Origin: Oasisia sp. SBJ-2009
Lineage: Eukaryota > Annelida > Polychaeta > Sabellida > Siboglinidae
Reading direction: 5' to 3'
DNA length: 64,000 nt
Assembly (NCBI GenBank): GCA_964017155.1
Contig: OZ024857.1
Coordinates: forward strand, 591,201-655,200
The first letter of the stretch is position 1. Each line of letters opens with the position of its first letter. Under the pieces are notes generated by a model. The model was not told the DNA's origin and searched no databases. It was given only the letters and a program-made list of their open reading frames with translations. Of the stretch, positions 1 to 15,100 are shown one piece after another. The position numbers and the translations under genes were made by a program.

Positions 1-3000
1 ATGTTTTATATACAGCGCGTCTTAGCAGACTTTTGAGGTCGAAAAGACAGCGCGGTCGGCCTAAACAAACTGTTTATCGCTCATTTCATATGTTCAGCGC
101 AGAAACATGCACCGCTGCGCTTGCGACTGGCACAAATCGTGCTGTCTTTTCGACCTCAAAAGTTTGCCAAGACGCGCTGTTTATAGAACATAAATACGCC
201 CAAGATGATTATAATTGAATGAATTAATTTAACCAAGTATCAAATGTTGGCAAAAATACTGATATAATAGCAACATTGAGGTGTTTCCGACTTGTACATA
301 AGTGCCAAATAGTGAAATACTGAAAACAAATTGAGAGTATACGTGCTTTTATGAGAGAGTGCGCGTGAAGGTACGCGCCCGCAAGTGTTGGCACTTATGT
401 ACAAGTCGGGCCCACCTCAATTTTTGTATTATAACTGTATTTTTGCCAACATTTGATACATGATTTTGTTAATTCAATCAATTATATTCATCTTGCGCAT
501 ATTTATGTTTTATATACAGCGCGTCTTAGCAGACTTTTGAGGGCGAAAAGACAGCGCGGTCGGCCTAAACAAACTGTTTATCGCTCATTTCATATGCTCA
601 GCGCAGAAACATGCACCGCTGCGCTTGCGACTGGCACAATTCGCGCTGTCTTTTCGACCTCAAAAGTTTGCCAAGACGCGCTGTTTATAAAAAATAAATA
701 CGCGCAAGATGATTATAATTGAATGAATTAATTTAATCAAGTATCAAATGTTGGCAAAAATACTGATATAATAGCAACATTCAGGTGGGTCCGACTTGTA
801 CATAAGTGCCAAATAGTGAAATATTGAAAACAAATTGAGAGTATACGTGCTTTTATGAGAGAGTGCGCGTGAAGTTGCGCGCCCGCAAGTGTAGGCATTG
901 ATGTACAAGTCGGGCCCACCTCAATTTTGGTATTATAACTGTATCTTTGCTAACATTTGATACTTGATTTTGTTAATTCAATCAACTATAATCATCTTGC
1001 GCATATTAATGTTTTATATACAGCGCGTCTTAGCAGACTTTTGAGGTCGAAAAGACAGCGTGGTCGGCATAAACAAACTGTTTATCGCTCATTTCATATG
1101 CACAGCGCAGTAACATGCACCTCTTCGCTTGCGACTGGCACAATTCGCGCTGTCTTTTCGACCTCAAAAGTTTGTCAAGACGCGCTGTTTATAAAACATA
1201 AATACGCGCAAGATGATTATAATTGAATGAATTAATTTAATCAAGTATCAAATGTTGGCAAAAATACTGATATAATAGCAACATTGAGGTGGGTCCGACT
1301 TGTACATTAGTGCCAAATAGTGAAATACTGAAAACAAATTGAGAGTATACGTGCTTTTATGAGAGAGTGCGCGTGAAGTTGCGCGCCCGCAAGTGTAGAC
1401 ATTAATGTACAAGTCGGGCCCACCTCAATTTTGGTATTATAACTGTATCTTTGCTAACATGTGATACTTGATTTTGTTAATTCAATCAATTATAATCATC
1501 TGCGCATATTAATGTTTTATATACAGCGCGTCTTAGCAGACTTTTGAGGTCGAAAAGACAGCGTGGTCGGCATAAACAAACTGTTTATCGCTCATTTCAT
1601 ATGCACAGCGCAGTAACATGCACCTCTTCGCTTGCGACTGGCACAATTCGCGCTGTTTTTCGACCTCAAAAGTTTGCCAAGACGCGCTGTTTATAAAAAA
1701 TAAATACGCGCAAGATGATTATAATTGAATGAATTAATTTAATCAAGTATCAAATGTTGGCAAAAATACTGATATAATAGCAACATTGAGGTGGGTCCGA
1801 CTTGTACATAAGTGCCAAATAGTGAAATACTGAAAACAAATTGAGAGTATACGTGCTTTTATGAGAGAGTGCGCGTGAAGTTGCGCGCCCGCAAGTGTAG
1901 GCATTGATGTACAAGTCGGGCCCACCTCAATTTTGGTATTATAACTGTATCTTTGCCAACATTTTATACTTGATTTTGTTAATTCAATCAATTATAATCA
2001 TCTTGCGCATATATATGTTTTATAACCAGCGCGTCTCAGCAGACTTTTAAGGTCGAAAAGACAGCGTGGTCGGCATAAACAAATTGTGTATCGCTCAATT
2101 CATATGCACAGCGCAGTAACATGCACCGCTGCGCTTGCGACTGGCACAAATCGCGCTGTCTTTTCGACTTCAAAAGTTTGCCAAGACGCGCTGTTTATAA
2201 AACATATATACGCGCAAGATGATTATAATTGAATGAATTAATTTAATCAAGTATCAAATGTTGGCAAAAATACTGATATAATAGCAACATTGAGGTGGGT
2301 CCCACTTGTACATAAGTGCCAAATAGTGAAATACTGAAAACAAATTGAGAGTATACGTGCTTTTATGAGAGAGTGCGCGTGAAGTTGCGCGCCCGCAAGT
2401 GTAGGCATTAATGTACAAGTCGGGCCCACCTCAATTTTGGTATTATAACTGTATCTTTGCTAACATTTGATACTTGATTTTGTTAATTCAATCAATTATA
2501 ATCATCTTGCGCATATTAATGTTTTATATACAGCGCGTCTTAGCAGACTTTTGAGGTCGAAAAGACAGCGTGGTCGGCATAAACAAACTGTTTATCGCTC
2601 ATTTCATATGCACAGCGCAGTAACATGCACCTCTTCGCTTGCGACTGGCACAATTCGCGCTGTCTTTTCGACCTCAACAGTTTGCCAAGACGCGCTGTTT
2701 ATAAAACATAAATACGCGCAAGATGATTATAATTGAATTAATTAATTTAATCAAGTATCAAATGTTGGCAAAAATACTGATATAATAGCAACATTGAGGT
2801 GGGTCCGACTTGTACATAAGTGCCAAATAGTGAAATATTGAAAACAAATTGAGAGTATACGTGCTTTTATGAGAGAGTGCGCATGAAGTTGCGCGCCCGC
2901 AAGTGTAGGCATTGATGTACAAGTCGGGCCCACCTCAATTTTGGTATTATAACTGTATCTTTGCCAACATTTTATACTTGATTTTGTTAATTCAATCAAT

Positions 3001-6000
3001 TATAATCATCTTGCGCATATATATGTTTTATAACCAGCGCGTCTCAGCAGACTTTTAAGGTCGAAAAGACAGCGTGGTCGGCATAAACAAATTGTTTATC
3101 GCTCAATTCATATGCACAGCGCAGTAACATGCACCGCTGCGCTTGCGACTGGCACAAATCGCGCTGTCTTTTCGACCTCAAAAGTTTGCCAAGACGCGCT
3201 GTTTATAAAACATAAATACGCGCAAGATGATTAAAATTGAATGAATTAATTTAATCAAGTATCAAATGTTGGCAAAAATACTGATATAATAGCAACATTG
3301 AGGTGTTTCCGACTTGTACATAAGTGCCAAATAGTGAAATACTGAAAACAAATTGAGAGTATACGTGCTTTTATGAGAGAGTGCGCGTGAAGGTACGCGC
3401 CCGCAAGTGTTGGCACTTATGTACAAGTCGGGCCCACCTCAATTTTTGTATTATAACTGTATTTTTGCCAACATTTGATACATGATTTTGTTAATTCAAT
3501 CAATTATATTCAACTTGCGCATATTTATGTTTTATATACAGCGCGTCTTAGCAGACTTTTGAGGTCGAAAAGACAGCGCGGTCGGCCTAAACAAACTGTT
3601 TATCGCTCATTTCATATGCTCAGCGCAGAAACATGCACCGCTGCGCTTGCGACTGGCACAAATCGTGCTGTCTTTTCGACCTCAAAAGTTTGCCAAGACG
3701 CGCTGTTTATAGAACATAAATACGCCCAAGATGATTATAATTGAATGAATTAATTTAACCAAGTATCAAATGTTGGCAAAAATACTGATATAATAGCAAC
3801 ATAGAGGTGGGTCCGACTTGTACATAAGTGCCAAATAATGAAATACTGAAAACAAATTGAGAGTATACGTGCTTTTATGAGAGAGTGCGCGTGAAGTTGC
3901 GCGCCCGCAAGTGTAGGCATTGATGTACAAGTCGGACCCACCTCAATTTTGGTATTATATCTGTATCTTTGCCAACATTTGATACTTGATTTTGTTAATT
4001 CAATCAATTATAATCATCTTGCGCATATATATGTTTTATAACCTGCGCGTCTCAGCAGATTTTAAGGTCGAAAAGACAGCGTGGTCGGCATAATCAAATT
4101 GTTTATCGCTCAATTCATATGCACAGCGCAGTAACATGCACCGCTGCGCTTGCGACTGGCACAAATCGCGCTGTCTTTTCGACCTCAAAAGTTTGCCAAG
4201 ACGCGCTGTTTATAAAACATAAATACGCGCAAGATGATTAAAATTGAATGAATTAATTTAATCAAGTATCAAATGTTGGCAAAAATACTGATATAATAGC
4301 AACATTGAGGTGTTTCCGACTTGTACATAAGTGCCACATAGTGAAATACTGAAAACAAATTGAGAGTATACGTGCTTTTATGAGAGAGTGCGCGTGAAGG
4401 TACGCGCCCGCAAGTGTTGGCACTTATGTACAAGTCGGGCCCACCTCAATTTTTGTATTATAACTGTATTTTTGCCAACATTTGATACATGATTTTGTTA
4501 ATTCAATCAATTATATTCATCTTGCGCATATTTATGTTTTATATACAGCCCGTCTTAGCAGACTTTTGAGGTCGAAAAGACAGCGCGGTCGGCCTAAACA
4601 AACTGTTTATCGCTCATTTCATATGCTCAGCGCAGAAACATGCACCGCTGCGCTTGCGACTGGCACAAATCGTGCTGTCTTTTCGACCTCAAAAGTTTGC
4701 CAAGACGCGCTGTTTATAAAACATAAATACGCCCAAGATGATTATAATTGAATGAATTAATTTAATCAAGTATCAAATGTTGGCAAAAATACTGATATAA
4801 TAGCAACATTGAGGTGGGTCCGACTTGTACATAAGTGCCAAATAGTGAAATACTGAAAACAAATTGAGAGCATACGTGCTTTTATGAGAGAGTGCGCGTG
4901 AAGTTGCGCGCCCGCAAGTGTAGGCATTAATGTACAAGTCGGGCCCACCTCAATTTTGGTATTATAACTGTATCTTTGCTAACATTTGATACTTGATTTT
5001 GTTAATTCAATCAATTATAATCATCTGCGCATATTAATGTTTTATATACAGCGCGTCTTAGCAGACTTTTGAGGTCGAAAAGACAGCGTGGTCGGCATAA
5101 ACAAAATGTTTATCGCTCATTTCATATGCACAGCGCAGTAACATGCACCTCTTCGCTTGCGACTGGCACAATTCGCGCTGTCTTTTCGACCTCAAACGTT
5201 TGCCAAGACGCGCTGTTTATAAAAAATAAATACGCGCAAGATGATTATAATTGAATGAATTAATTTAATCAAGTATCAAATGTTGGCAAAAATACTGATA
5301 TAATAGCAACATTCAGGTGGGTCCGACTTGTACATAAGTGCCAAATAGTGAAATATTGAAAACAAATTGAGAGTATACGTGCTTTTATGAGAGAGTGCGC
5401 GTGAAGTTGCGCGCCTGCAAGTGTAGGCATTGATGTACAAGTCGGGCCCACCTAAATTTTGGTATTATAACTGTATCTTTGCTAACATTTGATACTTGAT
5501 TTTGTTAATTCAATCAACTATAATCATCTTGCGCATATTAATGTTTTATATACAGCGCGTCTTAGCAGAATTTTGAGGTCGAAAAGACAGCGTGGTCGGC
5601 ATAAACAAACTGTTTATCGCTCATTTCATATGCACAGCGCAGTAACATGCACCTCTTCGCTTGCGACTGGCACAATTCGCGCTGTCTTTTCGACCTCAAC
5701 AGTTTGCCAAGACGCGCTGTTTATAAAACATAAATACGCGCAAGATGATTATAATTGAATTAATTAATTTAATCAAGTATCAAATGTTGGCAAAAATACT
5801 GATATAATAGCAACATTGAGGTGGGTCCGACTTGTACATAAGTGCCAAATAGTGAAATATTGAAAACAAATTGAGAGTATACGTGCTTTTATGAGAGAGT
5901 GCGCGTGAAGTTGCGCGCCCGCAAGTGTAGGCATTGATGTACAAGTCGGGCCCACCTCAATTTTGGTATTATAACTGTATCTTTGCCAACATTTTATACT

Positions 6001-9000
6001 TGATTTTGTTAATTCAATCAATTATAATCATCTTGCGCATATATATGTTTTATAACCAGCGCGTCTCAGCAGACTTTTAAGGTCGAAAAGACAGCGTGGT
6101 CGGCATAAACAAATTGTTTGTCGCTCAATTCATATGCACAGCGCAGTAACATGCACCGCTGCGCTTGCGACTGGCACAAATCGCGCTGTCTTTTCGACCT
6201 CAAAAGTTTGCCAAGACGCGCTGTTTATAAAACATAAATACGCGCAAGATGATTAAAATTGAATGAATTAATTTAATCAAGTATCAAATGTTGGCAAAAA
6301 TACTGATATAATAGCAACATTGAGGTGTTTCCGACTTGTACATAAGTGCCAAATAGTGAAATACTGAAAACAAATTGAGAGTATACGTGCTTTTATGAGA
6401 GAGTGCGCGTGAAGGTACGCGCCCGCAAGTGTTGGCACTTATGTACAAGTCGGGCCCACCTCAATTTTTGTATTATAACTGTATTTTTGCCAACATTTGA
6501 TACATGATTTTGTTAATTCAATCAATTATATTCATCTTGCGCATATTTATGTTTTATATACAGCGCGTCTTAGCAGACTTTTGAGGTCGAAAAGACAGCG
6601 CGGTCGGCCTAAACAAACTGTTTATCGCTCATTTCATATGCTCAGCGCAGAAACATGCACCGCTGCGCTTGCGACTGGCACAAATCGTGCTGTCTTTTCG
6701 ACCTCAAAAGTTTGCCAAGACGCGCTGTTTATAGAACATAAATACGCCCAAGATGATTATAATTGAATGAATTAATTTAACCAAGTATCAAATGTTGGCA
6801 AAAATACTGATATAATAGCAACATAGAGGTGGGTCCGACTTGTACATAAGTGCCAAATAATGAAATACTGAAAACAAATTGAGAGTATACGTGCTTTTAT
6901 GAGAGAGTGCGCGTGAAGTTGCGCGCCCGCAAGTGTAGGCATTGATGTACAAGTCGGGCCCACCTCAATTTTGGTATTATATCTGTATCTTTGCCAACAT
7001 TTGATACTTGATTTTGTTAATTCAATCAATTATAATCATCTTGCGCATATATATGTTTTATAACCTGCGCGTCTCAGCAGATTTTAAGGTCGAAAAGACA
7101 GCGTTGTCGGCATAAACAAACTGTTTATCGCTCATTTCATATGCACAGCGCAGTAACATGCACCTCTGCGCTTGCGATTGGCACAATTCGCGCTGTCTTT
7201 TCGACCTCAACAGTTTGCCAAGACGCGCTGTTTATAAAACATAAATACGCGCAAGATGATTAGAATTGAATTAATTAATTTAATCAAGTATCAAATGTTG
7301 GCAAAAATACTGATATAATAGCAACATTGAGGTGGGTCCGACTTGTACATAAGTGCCAAATAGTGAAATACTGAAAACAAATTGAGAGCATACGTGCTTT
7401 TATGAGAGAGTGCGCGTGAAGTTGCGCGCCCGCAAGTGTAGGCATTAATGTACAAGTCGGGCCCACCTCAATTTTGGTATTATAACTGTATCTTTGCTAA
7501 CATTTGATACTTGATTTTGTTAATTCAAGCAATTATAATCATCTGCGCATATTAATGTTTTATATACAGCGCGTCTTAGCAGACTTTTGAGGTCGAAAAG
7601 ACAGCGTGGTCGGCATAAACAAAGTGTTTATCGCTCATTTCATATGCACAGCGCAGTAACATGCACCTCTTCGCTTGCGACTGGCACAATTCGCGCTGTC
7701 TTTTCGACCTCAAAAGTTTGCCAAGACGCGCTGTTTATAAAAAATAAATACGCGCAAGATGATTATAATTGAATGAATTAATTTAATCAAGTATCAAATG
7801 TTGGCAAAAATACTGATATAATAGCAACATTCAGGTGGGTCCGACTTGTACATAAGTGCCAAATAGTGAAATATTGAAAACAAATTGAGAGTATACGTGC
7901 TTTTATGAGAGAGTGCGCGTGAAGTTGCGCGCCTGCAAGTGTAGGCATTGATGTACAAGTCGGGCCCACCTAAGTTTTGGTATTATAACTGTATCTTTGC
8001 TAACATTTGATACTTGATTTTGTTAATTCAATCAACTATAATCATCTTGCGCATATTAATGTTTTATATACAGCGCGTCTTAGCAGACTTTTGAGGTCGA
8101 AAAGACAGCGTGGTCGGCATAAACAAACTGTTTATCGCTCATTTCATATGCACAGCGCAGTAACATGCACCTCTTCGCTTGCGACTGGCACAATTCGCGC
8201 TGTCTTTTCGACCTCAAAAGTTTGTCAAGACGCGCTGTTTATAAAACATAAATACGCGCAAGATGATTATAATTGAATGAATTAATTTAATCAAGTATCA
8301 AATGTTGGCAAAAATACTGATATAATAGCAACATTGAGGTGGGTCCGACTTGTACATAAGTGCCAAATAGTGAAATACTGAAAACAAATTGAGAGTATAC
8401 GTGCTTTTATGAGAGATTGCGCGTTAAGGTACGCGCCCGCAAGTGTTGGCACTTATGTACAAGTCGGGCCCACCTCAATTTTGGTATTATAACTGTATTT
8501 TTGCCAACATTTGATACTTGATTTTGTTAATTCAATCAATTATATTCATCTTGCGTATATTTATGTTTTATATACAGCGCGTCTTAGCATACTTTTGAGG
8601 TCGAAAAGACAGCGCGGTCGGCATAAACAACTGTTTATCGCTCATTTCATATGCTCAGCGCAGTAACATGCACCGCTGCGCTTGCGACTGGCACAAATCC
8701 TGCTGTATTTTCGACATCAAAAGTTTGCCAAGACGCGCTGTTTATAAAACATAAATACGCGCAAGATGATTAAAATTGAATGAATTAATTTAATCAAGTA
8801 TCAAATGTTGCCAAAAACACTGATATAATAGCAACATTGAGGTGTTTCCGTCTTGCACATAAGTGCCAAATAGTGAAATACTGAAAACAAATTGAGAGTA
8901 TACGTGCTTTTATGAGAGAGTGCGCGTGAAGTTGCGCGCCCGCAAGTGTAGGCATTAATGTACAAGTCGGGCCCACCTCAATTTTGGTATTATAACTGTA

Positions 9001-12000
9001 TCTTTGCTAACATTTGATACATGATTTTGTTAATTCAATCAATTATATTCATCTTGCGCATATTTATGTTTTATATACAACGCGTCTTAGCAGACTTTTG
9101 AGGTCGAAAAAACAGCGCGGTCGGCCTAAACAAACTGTTTATCGCTCATTTCATATGCTCAGCGCAGAAACATGCACCGCTGCGCTTGCGACTGGCACAA
9201 ATCGTGCTGTCTTTTCGACCTCAAAAGTTTGCCAAGACGCGCTGTTTATAAAACATAAATACGCGCAAGATGATTAAAATTGAATGAATTAATTTAATCA
9301 AGTATCAAATGTTGGCAAAAACACTGATATAATAGCAACATTGAGGTGTTTCCGACTTGCACATAAGTGCCAAATAGTGAAATACTGAAAACAAATTGAG
9401 AGTATACGTGCTTTTATGAGAGATTGCGCGTGAAGGTACGCGCCCGCAAGTGTTGGCACTTATGTACAAGTCGGGCCCACCTCAATTTTGGTATTATTAC
9501 TGTATTTTTGCCAACATTTGATACTTGATTTTGTTAATTCAATCAATTATATTCATCTTGCGCATATTTATGTTTTATATACAACGCGTCTTAGCAGACT
9601 TTTGAGGTCGAAAAAACAGCGCGGTCGGCCTAAACAAACTGTTTATCGCTCATTTCATATGCTCAGCGCAGAAACATGCACCGCTGCGCTTGCGACTGGC
9701 ACAAATCGTGCTGTCTTTTCGACCTCAAAAGTTTGCCAATACGCGCTGTTTATAAAACATAAATACGCGCAAGATGATTAAAATTGAATGAATTAATTTA
9801 ATCAAGTATCAAATGTTGGCAAAAACACTGATATAATAGCAACATTGAGGTGTTTCCGACTTGCACATAAGTGCCAAATAGTGAAATACTGAAAACAAAT
9901 TGAGAGTATACGTGCTTTTATGAGAGATTGCGCGTGAAGGTACGCGCCCGCAAGTGTTGGCACTGATGTACAAGTCGGGCCCACCTCAATTTTGGTATTA
10001 TTACTGTATTTTTGCCAACATTTGATACTTGATTTTGTTAATTCAATCAATTATATTCATCTTGCGCATATTTATGTTTTATATACAACGCGTCTTAGCA
10101 GACTTTTGAGGTCGAAAAGACAGCGTGGTCGGCATAAACAAAGTGTTTATCGCTCATTTCATATGCACAGCGCAGTAACATGCACCTCTTCGCTTGCGAC
10201 TGGCACAATTCGCGCTGTCTTTTCGACCTCAAAAGTTTGCCAAGACGCGCTGTTTATAAAAAATAAATACGCGCAAGATGATTATAATTGAATGAATTAA
10301 TTTAATCAAGTATCAAATGTTGGCAAAAATACTGATATAATAGCAACATTGAGGTGGGTCCGACTTGTACATAAGTGCCAAATAGTGAAATATTGAAAAC
10401 AAATTGAGAGTATACGTGCTTTTATGAGAGAGTGCGCGTGAAGTTGCGCGCCCGCAAGTGTAGGCATTGATGTACAAGTCGGGCCCACCTCAATTTTGGT
10501 ATTATAACTGTATCTTTGCTAACATTTGATACTTGATTTTGTTAATTCAATCAATTATAATCATCTTGCGCATATTAATGTTTTATATACAGCGCGTCTT
10601 AGCAGACTTTTGAGGTCGAAAAGACAGCGTGGTCGGCATAAACAAACTGTTTATCGCTCATTTCATATGCACAGCGCAGTAACATGCACCTCTTCGCTTG
10701 CGACTGGCACAATTCGCGCTGTCTTTTCGACCTCAAAAGTTTGTCAAGACGCGCTGTTTATAAAACATAAATACGCGCAAGATGATTATAATTGAATGAA
10801 TTAATTTAATCAAGTATCAAATGTTGGCAAAAATACTGATATAATAGCAACATTGTGGTGGGTCCGACTTGTACATAAGTGCCAAATAGTGAAATACTGA
10901 AAACAAATTGAGAGTATACGTGATTTTATTTATGAGAGAATGCGCGTTAAGGTACGCGCCCGCAAGTGTTGGCACTTATGTACAAGTCGGGCCCACCTCA
11001 ATTTTGGTATTATAACTGTATTTTTGCCAACATTTGATACTTGATTTTGTTAATTCAATCAATTATATTCATCTTGCGTATATTTATGTTTTATATACAG
11101 CGCGTCTTAGCAGACTTTTGAGGTCGAAAAGACAGCGCGGTCGGCATAAACAACTGTTTATCGCTCATTTCATATGCTCAGCGCAGTAACATGCACCGCT
11201 GCGCTTGCGACTGGCACAAATCGCGCTGTCTTTTCGACCTCAAAAGTTTGCCAAGACGCGCTGTTTATAAAACATATATACGCGCAAGATGATTATAATT
11301 GAATGAATTAATTTAATCAAGTATCAAATGTTGGCAAAAATACTGATATAATAGCAACATTGAGGTGGGTCCGACTTGTACATAAGTGCCAAATAGTGAA
11401 ATACTGAAAAGAAATTGAGAGTATACGTGCTTTTATGAGAGAGTGCGCGTGAAGTTGCGCGCCCGCAAGTGTAGGCATTAATGTACAAGTCGGGCCCACC
11501 TCAATTTTGGTATTATAACTGTATCTTTGCCAACATTTGATACTTGATTTTGTTAATTCAATCAATTATAATCATCTTGCGCATATTTATGTTTTATATA
11601 CAGCGCGTCTTAGCATACTTTTGAGGTCGAAAAAACAGCGCGGTCGGCATAAACAAACTGTTTATCGCTCATTTCATATGCTCAGCGCAGTAACATGCAC
11701 CGCTGCGCTTGCGACTGGCACAAATCGTGCTGTATTTTCGACCTCAAAAGTTTGCCAAGACGCGCTGTTTATAAAACATAAATACGCCAAGATGATTATA
11801 ATTGAATGAGTTAATTTAATCAAGTATCAAATGTTGGCAAAAATACTGATATAATAACAACATTGAGGTGGGTCCGACTTGTACATAAGTGCCAAATAGT
11901 GAAATACTGAAAACAAATTGAGAGTATACGTGCTTTTATGAGAGAGTGCGCGTGAAGTTGCCCGCCCGCAAGTGTAGGCATTGATGTACAAGTCGGGCCC

Positions 12001-12089
12001 ACCTCAATTTTGGTATTATAACTGTATCTTTGCCAACATTTTATACTTGATTTTGTTAATTCAATCAATTATAATCATCTTGCGCATAT
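1..12089. repeat. Palindromic ~504-bp satellite array, left block (~24 monomers)
   Basis: The block is tandem copies of a 503-504 bp unit; the same motif (ATGTTTTATATACAGC or a close variant) starts at 1, 505, 1009, 1512 and 2015 and keeps that spacing up to 12089. Within a unit, the stretch holding CTTTTGAGGTCGAAAAGACAGC (cited for location at 30-51) is followed ~110 bp later by its reverse complement, and the inversion continues outward over ~160-190 bp. Each unit therefore has dyad centres near positions 96 and 348. Longer registers exist here: blocks repeat every 3,022 bp (3475 and 6497) and every ~2,518 bp (5489, 8007, 10526). Short ORFs recur on both strands once per unit but they are by-products of the repeat. 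The array is open at the left edge of the window. I do not recognise the satellite family. Confidence 0.95.
12081..12089. repeat. Target-site duplication, left copy (LINE)
   Basis: TGCGCATAT abuts the 3' tail of the LINE. The identical 9 bases follow the LINE 5' end at 15617-15625. An uninterrupted satellite monomer near 22.17-22.19 kb reads CTTGCGCATATATATG with a single copy, which is what an empty target should look like. Confidence 0.85.
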
Positions 12090-12135
12090 CATCATCATCA
12101 TGCTGTCGGTCGCGAAGCGACAAAGACTGCTTCCA
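12090..12135 (-). other. LINE 3' UTR, hairpin and triplet tail
   Basis: Only 46 bases separate the stop codon from the insertion point. They hold GTCGCTTCGCGAC, a 5-bp stem with a TTC loop, and end in a short run of ATG/GAT triplets. In RTE elements the 3' end recognised by the reverse transcriptase is short and ends in simple repeats, which this matches. Confidence 0.7.
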
Positions 12136-15100
12136 TCACTTGACTCTTGCTCTCCATTTGTCTCTCTGCTGTGAGAGTGATGTCCAGGAGTCGATCTTTA
12201 TGTCTCTCAGCTTCAGGTTTCTCTTGATGGTATCTTTGAACCGGAGACGAGGGCGCCCTCTCTTTCTGTGACCAGAAGACAGTTGGGAGTAGAGAACCTG
12301 CTTCGGTAGCCTGTCTGATGACATCCTCATGAGGTGTCCAGTCCACCGGAGATTCTTTCTGATCAGAAGATCTTCCATAGATGGCAGCCCTGTCCGTTCG
12401 AGTATTTCCTTGTTTGTCACTTTGTCCATCCAGGTTATCCTCATGATCGAACGCAGATGTCGCATCATGAAGGCATGCAACTTTTTCACATGTCGTCTGT
12501 ACACTGTCCATGCCTCGGCTCCGTATGGGAGGGTGGACAGCATAATTGCACGGTATATCTTGCCTTTAACCCGCATGGACACATGGTGGTTGTTCCAGAG
12601 TCTCTGGCGTAGTCGGCCGAAAGATGCACTAGCCTTGGCCATCCTCCTCTGTATTTCATCGTCAATGCATCCGTCACTTGATATAGTGCTTCCGACGTAG
12701 GTGAATTCCATAACAGAGTTCAGCTTGTTTCCATCAACCATGATATCCTCCTCTCGGGTTCTTGTAGAGTTGGGTTGGTACAGCACCTCGGTCTTCTTGA
12801 TGTTAATCTTCAGGCCGAACTTCTTTGACGCATTGGAAAAAGCATCCACTATTTTCTGGATCTCTTCAGCAGAGTGTGCAACCAGTGCACTGTCATCTGC
12901 GAATAGCAGCTCCCTCATCAGTATCCGTGTAGTCTTGGTCTTCGCTCTGAAGTGTGCGACATTGAATAGGTCAGCGCTCTGTCTGGACTGTATGTAGATG
13001 CCATCCCCCATGTCTCGGAAAGCATTGTCGAGCATTGCTGATAGGAAGATGGAAAAGAGCGTGGGCGCCAGTACACAGCCTTGCTTGACCCCATTTGTGA
13101 CCCTGAACGATTCCGAGACTTCCCCTCCAACATTAACAGTCGCCATCATTCCGGTATGTAGTGCCTCGATCATTGTTGTGAACTTCTCTGGGCAGCCATA
13201 CTTATTCAGTAGCTGCCATAGTCCGGTCCTCCCAACTGTATCGAACGCCTTACTGAAGTCGACAAATACCATGTACAGTGGTCGGTCCTGCTCAATGCAC
13301 TTTTCTTGTAGTTGTCGGAGACAAAATATCATATCCACGGTGCTCCGGTTACCTCTGAAGCCACATTGTGTCTCCGGAACTACCTCTGGTGTTAGGTGGG
13401 TAGATAGTCTGTTGAGGAGGATCCTGGCGAAGATCTTGCCTGCTATGGAAAGAAGAGAGATTCCTCTATAGTTCCCACAGTCTGTTCGATCACCTTTCTT
13501 GTAGATGGTTATAATGATTGCATCCTTCCATGCTTGTGGTACAGAACCCATCTCCCAGGCATTGGTGATTAGTTGGTGCAGTCTGCTGAACAGATTGTCT
13601 CCTCCATGCTTCCATACTTCTGCAGGAATTCCATCTCCTCCAGGTGCTTTGCCATCTTTCAGGCTGGCGATTGCTCTAGCCATCTCATCCATAGTTGGAA
13701 TCTCATCAAGGCTTGTCTTGGTAATGCGCTGCGGGATGTTGTCCAGAGCTTCGTGATCTTTGTCGCCAGGGACGTTGAGTAGCTTCTGGAAGTGTTCACT
13801 CCATCTTGCCACAACTCTCTTGCTGTCAGAGAAGGTTTCCATTCCGTCTGTTGATTTTAGTTGAACAGGTCCCTTCTTTTTGGGTCCCCACACTTCCTTC
13901 AGTCCATCGTAGAAGCCCTTCATGTTGTTACTGTCGGCAGCTCTCTGCAGCTCCACTGCTTTCCTTTCCCACCAGTCCGACTTCAGTGCACGGGTGTGTT
14001 TTTGTAGCAGTCTGCAGGCATCTTTGTATGCTGCAGTGGTGGATGTAGTACTCCTGGTTTGCAACACTCTCTGATGGGCTTGATCTCTTCTGCTCATAAG
14101 AGTCTGTAGCTCCTGGTCGTTGGGGTCGAACCAGTCCTGGTGTTTTCTGTCCGGCTTGCCAAGATATGTCTTGGCTGTGTTGTACACAACCTGCTGCAGA
14201 GCTGCCCATTCCTCGTCTGGTGTTGAGTTTTCCTTCTCCTCCCAATGGGCGAGAGCACTGTCCATCTCCTGCTCAAAACTCTCCCTATGGCTGATGGTAC
14301 TTAGTTTTGCAGTGTTGAGCTTGGTCGGCTTATTTGTCCCTTGCCTGTTGTGCTTTTGTCGTATTCTGAAAGCCACTTTTGATCTCAGCATCTGGTGATC
14401 GGTCCAGCAGTTTGCTCCACGCATGGCTCGGGTGCTGTGGATGTCCATCTTATCCCGACACCTCGTGATGATGAAGTCGATCATATGCCAGTGTTTGGAA
14501 CGAGGATGCATCCAGGTGGTCTTGCGTTCATCCTTCTGCTTGAACATGGTGTTCGTCACTATCAGTTCGAACTCAGAGCACAGAGCCAGTAGAAGTTCGC
14601 CATTGGAGTTGCATTTCCCAATCCCATGTTTGCCCATGACCAAGGGCCACTTGTCATTGTCTCTTCCTATCCTCGCATTGAAGTCTCCTATCAGCAGTAG
14701 CTTATCGGTATGAGGGATGCCCCTGAGCACACTTGTGAGCTGGTTGTAGAAGGCCTCCTTGTTTTCGTCTGGGTTTGTCATTGTCGGAGCATACACGTTG
14801 ATAATTGTAGCAAAGTTGTCCTTGCTCAGAGGTAGTCTCATCGTCATGATTCTGTCACTTACTGGCCGTGGCATTTCTGTCAGCTTTGTGATGATATCCT
14901 TTTTGATAGCAAAGCCCACTCCGGCCTCCCTTCTTTCTCCTTCGGGTTTGCCACTCCAGAAGAAAGAGTATTCCAAGTCGTCGAGACTACCAGACTCTGA
15001 GAACCTTGTTTCACATAGGGCGGCGATGTCGATGTTGTATTTGGCAAGTTCCATTGCTACTAGTGCCGTACGTCTTTCTGGTCGGTTAGCTCCTTCTCGG

